Shown: in pieces, positions 59,097-64,000 of the stretch | Numbering within the stretch: position 1 is the stretch's first letter | Layout of the letters: every line of letters begins with the position of its first letter | Assembly (NCBI RefSeq): GCF_041435495.1 | Contig: NZ_CP108644.1 | Location: 8,479,501 to 8,543,500 of the forward strand | Length of the DNA: 64,000 nt | Direction of reading: 5' to 3' | From: Streptomyces sp. NBC_01116 | Lineage (GTDB): Bacteria > Actinomycetota > Actinomycetes > Streptomycetales > Streptomycetaceae | Notes under the pieces: model-generated | Database searches by the model: none | The model's input: only the letters and a program-made list of their open reading frames with translations | What the model was told of the DNA's origin: nothing | Position numbers and translations under genes: made by a program

Positions 59097-59414
59097 TCAA
59101 CCGGAACCGGACGCGAGCAGCAGCACGAACAGGGCCATGGGCGAGAGCAACATCGTCGACACGTGCGCGAGCAGGGTTTTCGGCATGCGCAACACGGCGA
59201 AAGACGTCGCACCTACCACCAGCCAGCCGAGGTACAGCTTCCCGGCAGACTGCCAAGCGGCGGTCTCCTCCGCCCGGGTCGTTGGCTCCGCACCGATGAC
59301 CCCTATGGATGCCAGGAGCAGCACGGCACAGACGAGCAGGTCACCAAGAACGACGATCGCAGCCGCGGGCCTGTCCGCGAGCTTGGTCTGGACCCGGGGT
59401 CGTATGGCACTCAT
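59097..59414 (-). CDS. Small membrane protein of unknown function
   Basis: The 105-residue protein has a basic N-terminus (MSAIRPRVQTKLADRP) and three hydrophobic segments: AIVVLGDLLVCAVLLLASIG, then YLGWLVVGATSFAVLRM, then a C-terminal stretch ending FVLLLASGSG. No motif identifies a family. It is convergent with the 102-residue hypothetical gene and separated from it by the strong hairpin. The sensor kinase gene upstream on the same strand is 165 bp away. Confidence 0.65.
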   Translation of the reverse strand: MSAIRPRVQTKLADRPAAAIVVLGDLLVCAVLLLASIGVIGAEPTTRAEETAAWQSAGKLYLGWLVVGATSFAVLRMPKTLLAHVSTMLLSPMALFVLLLASGSG

Positions 59415-59579
59415 AGGATCCGGAGCCTACCCATACCCACGACGGGCCCGTCAGTCGAGCGCGCCGAGCGCGGTGTCCGGCCGGCATCCCGTGCACGCGG
59501 CAACGCCCTCGGCGGCCCGCGCCGTGCTTCTTCGGTGGTGAAGCCTCAGGGCGACGGCTTCGTTCCGGGTGGCCTGGTG

Positions 59580-61238
59580 TTAGTTCTGGGCGGTGTGGGG
59601 CCCGTTGTCGCAGTGGTCTGCCCCTGGGCCGGCAAGCTGTGCGGAACGGCTGCAGTGGTCGTCGGTCTGCGCAGGACTGCTCGGATCGGATCGGTCGGCA
59701 GTCCACGCAAGGTCAGGGAGGTCTCGTCGGACGGTGGTTGCGCCAGGACGACGGTTCGGGGGCACGCGGGGGATGCGTAGCTGGAAGCATGCTCCGAGGT
59801 CCGAGGGGACCAGGACGAGGCTGCCGCCGTGGCGATGGGCGAGTTCACGGGCGATGGGGAGTCCGAGGCCGGTGCCCCCGCGGCCTCGGGTCCGGGCTTC
59901 GTCCAGCCGGACGAAACGTTCGAAGACCCGCTCGGATTCTTCGGCGGGGATGCCCGGGCCGTCGTCGTGGACGGACAGTTCGACGTGTGCGACCTGATTC
60001 CGGACGGTGATCCGGACGCGGCTTGCGGCGTGGCGGGCGGCGTTGTCGATGAGATTGCGCAGGAGCCGTTCGTGGTCACCGGGGCTGCCGTGCACGTAGG
60101 CGGGAGCGGTGGTGTGCGCGGTGAGAGTCACCGGTCGGCCCGGTGGCACCCCCTGCTCGACGAGGCGGTGGGCGAGGGCGGCCAAGTCGAAGGAACCGCT
60201 GTCCACCGTGGGTGTATGGGCATCGAGGCGGGCGAGGAGCAGCAGATCCTCGGCGAGGTTTTGAAGGCGTCGGGTCTGCCGCGCTGCGGTGTCGACCGCG
60301 ACGGGCCAGTCAGTGCGTTCGGGGTAGGCGAGCGCTACTTCCAGGCTGGTCAGCAAGGTGGTGAGGGGGCTGCGGAGTTCGTGCGCGGCATCCGCGACGA
60401 AGCGTCTCTGCCGGGCTGCTGCCTCGTCGAGACGTTGCAGGGTGGTGTTGATGGTGGTGGCCAGGGCGGTGATCTCGTGTCCTGTGGCGGGCACGGTGAC
60501 ACGCTCTCTCGGGTCGCCGGCGGTGACCGAGGCGGTGGCGGTGCGGATCGCTTCGACCGGCCGCAGGGCGATGCGTACGGTGAAGTAGGTGACGGCGGAG
60601 ACCAGCAGCAGGCCGGCAAGTCCGGCTCGCAGCAGCAGGAAATCGATGTTGGCCGTGATCGCCTCGGCGGTGTGGGGGAGCACCACCACATAGACCCGCA
60701 AGGTGGCGTCCGGGGAAACACCCAGGGCGTCTCTCTGCTCCCTGGTCAGTTCGCCGGCCCAGATGTCGGTGGTGAGAACGGGGTAGGTCCTGCCGCCCAG
60801 GTCGAAGCCGCCGGCCGCGGTGGCGTCGGAGCGCTCCGGGACGCGCAGTTCGTAGGTCGCGTAGCCGAAGCCCCCATCGTCATCATCAATGGGTCTGGAG
60901 GAGGCGGGTGGCGCGGGAAGCACATGGTGGCTGCCGGGAGGGAAAGCGTCCATCCCTCCTCCGGACACGACGGGGCTGTTGCGGCCGGTCGCGACCACCT
61001 CGTACGGCACGGCGCTCCTCGGGCTGGGAGTCGCTCCTTGCCGTAGTTGGTCGGCGAGCGCGAGGAGAGGGGCCTGGGCCTGGTCCTCGGCGATCTGGGC
61101 GCTTTGACGGTAGACGTCGTGGTGCAGCCACCAGCCGATGGCGACCAGGACGGCTGCGACGGTCGAGGCAACGGTCACAGCGGTACGGGAGCGTACGGAC
61201 CGGGGCCACCGGCGCCGTCGAGCCTCAGCCGCGTTCAC
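59580..61238 (-). CDS. Sensor histidine kinase, HAMP-containing (EnvZ/CutS type)
   Basis: The 552-residue kinase has a transmembrane helix at about residues 20-38, an extracellular domain (about 40-195), a second helix (about 198-222), and a HAMP linker (RIALRPVEAIRTATASVTAG). The HisKA domain carries H286 in DAAHELRSPLT, and the HATPase has RNLIDNAARHA, DDGPGIP and GRGGTGLGLPIA. A Pro/Asp-rich tail of about 60 residues is unusual. It starts at GTG 61238 within the end of the response-regulator gene. The signal detected by the external domain is unknown. Confidence 0.92.
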   Translation of the reverse strand: MNAAEARRRRWPRSVRSRTAVTVASTVAAVLVAIGWWLHHDVYRQSAQIAEDQAQAPLLALADQLRQGATPSPRSAVPYEVVATGRNSPVVSGGGMDAFPPGSHHVLPAPPASSRPIDDDDGGFGYATYELRVPERSDATAAGGFDLGGRTYPVLTTDIWAGELTREQRDALGVSPDATLRVYVVVLPHTAEAITANIDFLLLRAGLAGLLLVSAVTYFTVRIALRPVEAIRTATASVTAGDPRERVTVPATGHEITALATTINTTLQRLDEAAARQRRFVADAAHELRSPLTTLLTSLEVALAYPERTDWPVAVDTAARQTRRLQNLAEDLLLLARLDAHTPTVDSGSFDLAALAHRLVEQGVPPGRPVTLTAHTTAPAYVHGSPGDHERLLRNLIDNAARHAASRVRITVRNQVAHVELSVHDDGPGIPAEESERVFERFVRLDEARTRGRGGTGLGLPIARELAHRHGGSLVLVPSDLGACFQLRIPRVPPNRRPGATTVRRDLPDLAWTADRSDPSSPAQTDDHCSRSAQLAGPGADHCDNGPHTAQN

Positions 61239-61905
61239 GGTCGTCAACCAGCCGGTAGCCGATGCCTCGCACGGTCTGCAGGGACTGCCGGTGGAACGGG
61301 GCGTCCACCTTCTTGCGCAGGAGGCTGACGCGCGCCTCCACCAGATTCGGGTCCAGGGCGTCATCGGGCCACGCGTGGTAGAGCAGATCCGCCTTGGAAA
61401 CGGCCTGGCCCGGCCGGCGGGCGAGGAGTTCCAGAACGGCGAACTCCCGGGGGGTGAGATCCACCCGAGCTCCGGCCCGGCGGCAGACCCGAGCGGCGAT
61501 GTCCAGCGAGAGGTCCCCGACGGCGAGGACGGGTGGGGCGACGACCGCGGCACGTCGGACCAGGGCCCGGAGCCGTGCGACGAGCACCAGGTAGGAGAAG
61601 GGCTTGGCCAGGTAGTCGTCGGCGCCCGTGTCGAGTGCCTCCGTCTGGTCCCCTTCCCCGTTCTTGGCGGTGAGCACCAGGATCGGAGTCGCGTTGCGCT
61701 CGCGGCGCAGCTGGGCGCAGACCTTGTAGCCGTTGAGGCCGGGCAGCATCAAGTCCAGGACGACAGCGGCGTATGCACCTGTCCTGGCCATCCACAGCCC
61801 CTGCCGCCCGTCGTGGGCGAGGTCGACGCTGTACCCCTCGGCCGTCAGACCGGTGTGCAGGGTGCGGGCGAGGTCCACCTCGTCTTCGACCACCAGGATG
61901 CGCAT
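61225..61905 (-). CDS. OmpR-family response regulator
   Basis: The 226-residue protein has a receiver (DE at residues 8-9, phosphoacceptor D51 in VVLDLMLPG, Lys in LAKPFSY) and a winged-helix DNA-binding domain (VDLTPREFAVLELLARRPGQ, then LVEARVSLLRKKVD and TVRGIGYRL). It overlaps the kinase gene by 14 bp. It is divergent from the glycosyltransferase gene across a 123-bp promoter region, a possible target. Confidence 0.95.
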   Translation of the reverse strand: MRILVVEDEVDLARTLHTGLTAEGYSVDLAHDGRQGLWMARTGAYAAVVLDLMLPGLNGYKVCAQLRRERNATPILVLTAKNGEGDQTEALDTGADDYLAKPFSYLVLVARLRALVRRAAVVAPPVLAVGDLSLDIAARVCRRAGARVDLTPREFAVLELLARRPGQAVSKADLLYHAWPDDALDPNLVEARVSLLRKKVDAPFHRQSLQTVRGIGYRLVDDRERG

Positions 61906-62028
61906 GTTTCGTAGCCTCGCACAGGGCCCGGAGCCGTTCCTGACCGGCCGATCAGGTTGGATCAGCAGTCGGTCAAGTGGGCCGGGCACGCTGGCGGTAT
62001 CCCCGCCGCCTGAAAGGCCCTTCCGACG

Positions 62029-63507
62029 ATGTCGCTCGCTGTACTTGCGCCCACCCCGGCCCCCGCCGCCGGTTTCCCGGGGCGGCCGCCCACTGACCGG
62101 CCGTCCTCCGTCTCGATGAGGGCCTTGGCCGTCATCGCCCCCGCGGCACTGGCCCTTGCTCTGGGACTCTGGGGCATCCGCAGGCAGAACACGATGTGGG
62201 GGGACGAGGCCGTTACCTACCGGCTCGCGCAACGAGAGTTGCACCAGCTGTGGGAGACGGTGCAGCAGGTCGACCTCGTCCACGCCCTGTACTACGCAGT
62301 GATGCACGTCGTCTTCGACGTATTCGGCACCGGGCTGTTCTCCCTGCGGTTTCCGTCCGTACTGGCCATGGCCGCTGCGGCGGGTGGAGTGGGTCTTCTC
62401 GGATCGCGTCTGGCGGGACCTCGTGCCGGGGTTTCGGCCGGGCTCGTGTTCGCTCTCCTCCCTCAGGTGCAGAAGTACGCGCAGGAGGGCCGGTCCTACG
62501 CCATGGTCTGCGCACTGATCGTCTGGGCGACCTGTGCCCTGGTGGTCAGCTCGTCACGGCGCGATCGTTGGCGGTGGTCCGTGTACGGCTTCGCCATGCT
62601 CCTGGCCTGCCTGCTCCACGAGTTCGCGGTTCTGGCCCTTGCCGCACACGGTGTCACGCTGATCGTCTCGCGCCCTTCGAAGGCCGTGCTGAAGGCGTGG
62701 AGCGTCACCGCTGCCGGCGTGGTAGCAGCGCTGTTGCCGCTGGCGATCGTCAGCGCGGGGCAGTCGGAGCAGGTGTCCTGGATCGGCGAACCGGTGCGCC
62801 CCTACCCCTGGCTGGCTGCGGTGGTTGTCGGGCTCGTGTGCACACGAGCACCCCTGCGGAGCCAAGGGACCATCCAGCTGACCGCACTCGCTGCGCCGCT
62901 TCTCGTGCTTCCGGGTGCCCTGCTGCTGATCGTCTCCCTGGTTAAGCCGATCTTCGTGGACCGTTATGTCCTCTTCAGCGACATCGGGCTCGCCCTCCTG
63001 CTGGGCGCCTTCCTGGAGTACGTCCACAGGCTGCCGCGATACTCCTGGACCGTGTACGTCGCCGTGCCCGCGGCTCTGGTCGCGCTCGCACCGCTGAGCA
63101 GCTCGCTGAGGACACCCCAGAGCCGGAGCAACGACGCCACAGCCATCGCCGCCGCCGTCCGCACGGAAGGCCGCCCCGGCGACGGGCTGCTCTACCTTTC
63201 CGGTCAGCAACGGACGCTGACCGCCGCCGACCCCGACGACACCCGCCTCCTGGTCGATATCGCCCTGGCGCGGGACCCCGTGGCATCGAACACCCTCGCG
63301 GGTATCGAGCGCCCCGCCCCCGAGATCGCCGCACGTATGAAACGGTTCGACCGGATCGTCGTGGTGAGGGCCGTAGGAATGCACAAGCCCGGGAATCCGC
63401 GAGAACAAGCGAAAAGGGACACTCTGCGTCGCCACTTCCGTGCGCACACGACGAACGAGGTCAACGGCGCGAGAGTGACGCTATATACCCGAATACACCC
63501 GGAATGA
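62029..63507 (+). CDS. Polytopic glycosyltransferase (GT-C, ArnT/PMT-like)
   Basis: The 492-residue membrane protein has about ten hydrophobic segments and a first-loop catalytic motif in MWGDEAVTYRLAQ (D59-E60) typical of GT-C transferases that use lipid-linked sugars. Further features are GLFSLRFPSVLAMAAA, QEGRSYAMVCALIVWAT, HEFAVLALAAHG and VDRYVLFSDIGLAL. The C-terminal roughly 120 residues are soluble. The donor and acceptor, probably a cell-surface glycan or protein, are not predictable. Divergence from the OmpR-type regulator suggests that the two-component system may control it. Confidence 0.82.
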   Translation: MSLAVLAPTPAPAAGFPGRPPTDRPSSVSMRALAVIAPAALALALGLWGIRRQNTMWGDEAVTYRLAQRELHQLWETVQQVDLVHALYYAVMHVVFDVFGTGLFSLRFPSVLAMAAAAGGVGLLGSRLAGPRAGVSAGLVFALLPQVQKYAQEGRSYAMVCALIVWATCALVVSSSRRDRWRWSVYGFAMLLACLLHEFAVLALAAHGVTLIVSRPSKAVLKAWSVTAAGVVAALLPLAIVSAGQSEQVSWIGEPVRPYPWLAAVVVGLVCTRAPLRSQGTIQLTALAAPLLVLPGALLLIVSLVKPIFVDRYVLFSDIGLALLLGAFLEYVHRLPRYSWTVYVAVPAALVALAPLSSSLRTPQSRSNDATAIAAAVRTEGRPGDGLLYLSGQQRTLTAADPDDTRLLVDIALARDPVASNTLAGIERPAPEIAARMKRFDRIVVVRAVGMHKPGNPREQAKRDTLRRHFRAHTTNEVNGARVTLYTRIHPE

Positions 63508-63721
63508 AGATTCGGCGCTTCCTGCGGCAGGAGCCCGGCCGCTGACCGGGTGCGGGGCGGGTTCGCCCGACCTGTCCCACGGCTTCCGTTTCACGTGCTG
63601 GAGCAACTGCTGCCGGGAAGCCGAGTACTCCCGGAAAGCCCTCGCGATGGCTGGTGCGGCGGAGATGATGGCTTGTCGGAGGCGGCGGCCGGTCCGCCGT
63701 CCGCACGGAACAAGGGGGAAC

Positions 63722-64000
63722 ATGTCCGCGATTGAGAAGAGCCCGCGCATCGCCGTCCACGGACTCGGCGCCATGGGGCTGGAGATCGTCAGGATCCTGC
63801 ACGGCCGGGGTGCGAACATTGTCGCGGCAATCGTCCGGCCCGGGTCCGACAAGGGCGGGCGGGACCTGGGTGAGCTCGCGGGTGTCGGCCCACTCGGATT
63901 ACCTGCCCGGGGCGATGCCGAGCAGGCCCTGCACGAGGCCGCCCCGGACATCGTGATCGTCACCGTCAGCACCTACCTCGATGACGCCCAGTACGAGATC
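63722..64000 (+). CDS. NAD(P)-binding DapB-like protein (3' end beyond window)
   Basis: The first 93 residues are visible. After MSAIEKSPR comes a Rossmann motif IAVHGLGAMGLEIVRILHG (GxGxxG) and the segment DIVIVTVSTYLDDAQYEI. This pattern matches the dihydrodipicolinate reductase N-terminal-like family, which includes 2,4-diaminopentanoate dehydrogenase-type proteins. ATG 63722 is preceded by AAGGGGGAA. The catalytic C-terminal domain is outside the window, so the substrate is undetermined. The 214 bp before it (63508-63721) hold no recognised gene. Confidence 0.7.
   Translation, partial: MSAIEKSPRIAVHGLGAMGLEIVRILHGRGANIVAAIVRPGSDKGGRDLGELAGVGPLGLPARGDAEQALHEAAPDIVIVTVSTYLDDAQYEI

Overview
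The window is a high-GC actinobacterial chromosome segment, almost certainly Streptomyces. Evidence: strong C/G third-position bias, frequent GTG and TTG starts, dense 4-bp stop/start overlaps, a ureABCFGD urease set without ureE, proline-linked secreted polysaccharide lyases, gamma-butyrolactone (GBL) receptor homologues, and rare TTA codons.

Layout. 1-742: start of a type II NADH dehydrogenase-like flavoprotein, cut by the window edge. 1267-5870: complete urease operon ureABCFGD. 5877-16522: a carbohydrate uptake and utilisation locus, comprising a one-NBD CUT2 ABC transporter plus a secreted propeller-like protein, two FGGY kinases, a D-2-hydroxyacid dehydrogenase, a histidine phosphatase and a DeoR repressor. 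TGTTA/TAACA palindromes in its two control regions look like one regulon. 16583-18090: divergent NmrA-type reductase and TetR regulator sharing an 18-bp palindrome. 18221-33086: a pectin/plant-polysaccharide locus with two secreted PL1 pectate lyases, a broken pectinesterase, a CUT1 transporter, a GH43 glycosidase, a PmoA-like protein, a Gfo/Idh oxidoreductase, an IlvD/Edd sugar-acid dehydratase, a DHDPS/KDG-type aldolase and a GntR regulator. The first lyase and the transporter operon carry the same 14-bp LacI-type sequence, and the lyase also has a CebR-like box. 33526-42546: DUF3159 membrane protein, condensation-like acyltransferase, secreted alpha/beta-hydrolase, MerR regulator, and an MMPL transporter followed by a NarL-type two-component system.

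42812-58642 is accessory and heavily decayed. It has an APH(6)-like kinase, two GBL-receptor-type TetR proteins, ARE-like boxes, and an AfsA-family (GBL synthase) relic interrupted by a 173-bp fold-back MITE whose CTAG duplication can be removed on paper to restore the reading frame. It also has an IS5-type element with a possible passenger gene nested inside an older transposase, a Tn3 transposase relic, and frameshifted methyltransferase, sugar-epimerase, KAS III-like, PP2C and hypothetical genes. The first 18 kb contain no broken gene. From 18 to 46 kb the only one is the pectinesterase, and the breaks concentrate between 46 and 58 kb. This favours real decay, although clustered sequencing errors cannot be excluded without reads.

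59097-64000 returns to intact genes: a small membrane protein, an OmpR/EnvZ-type two-component system, a divergent polytopic glycosyltransferase, and the start of a DapB-like NAD(P)-binding protein.

The most notable feature is the relict butyrolactone system at 43.9-50.3 kb: receptors and candidate operators persist while the synthase has been destroyed by a mobile element. No tRNA, rRNA or CRISPR array was seen.
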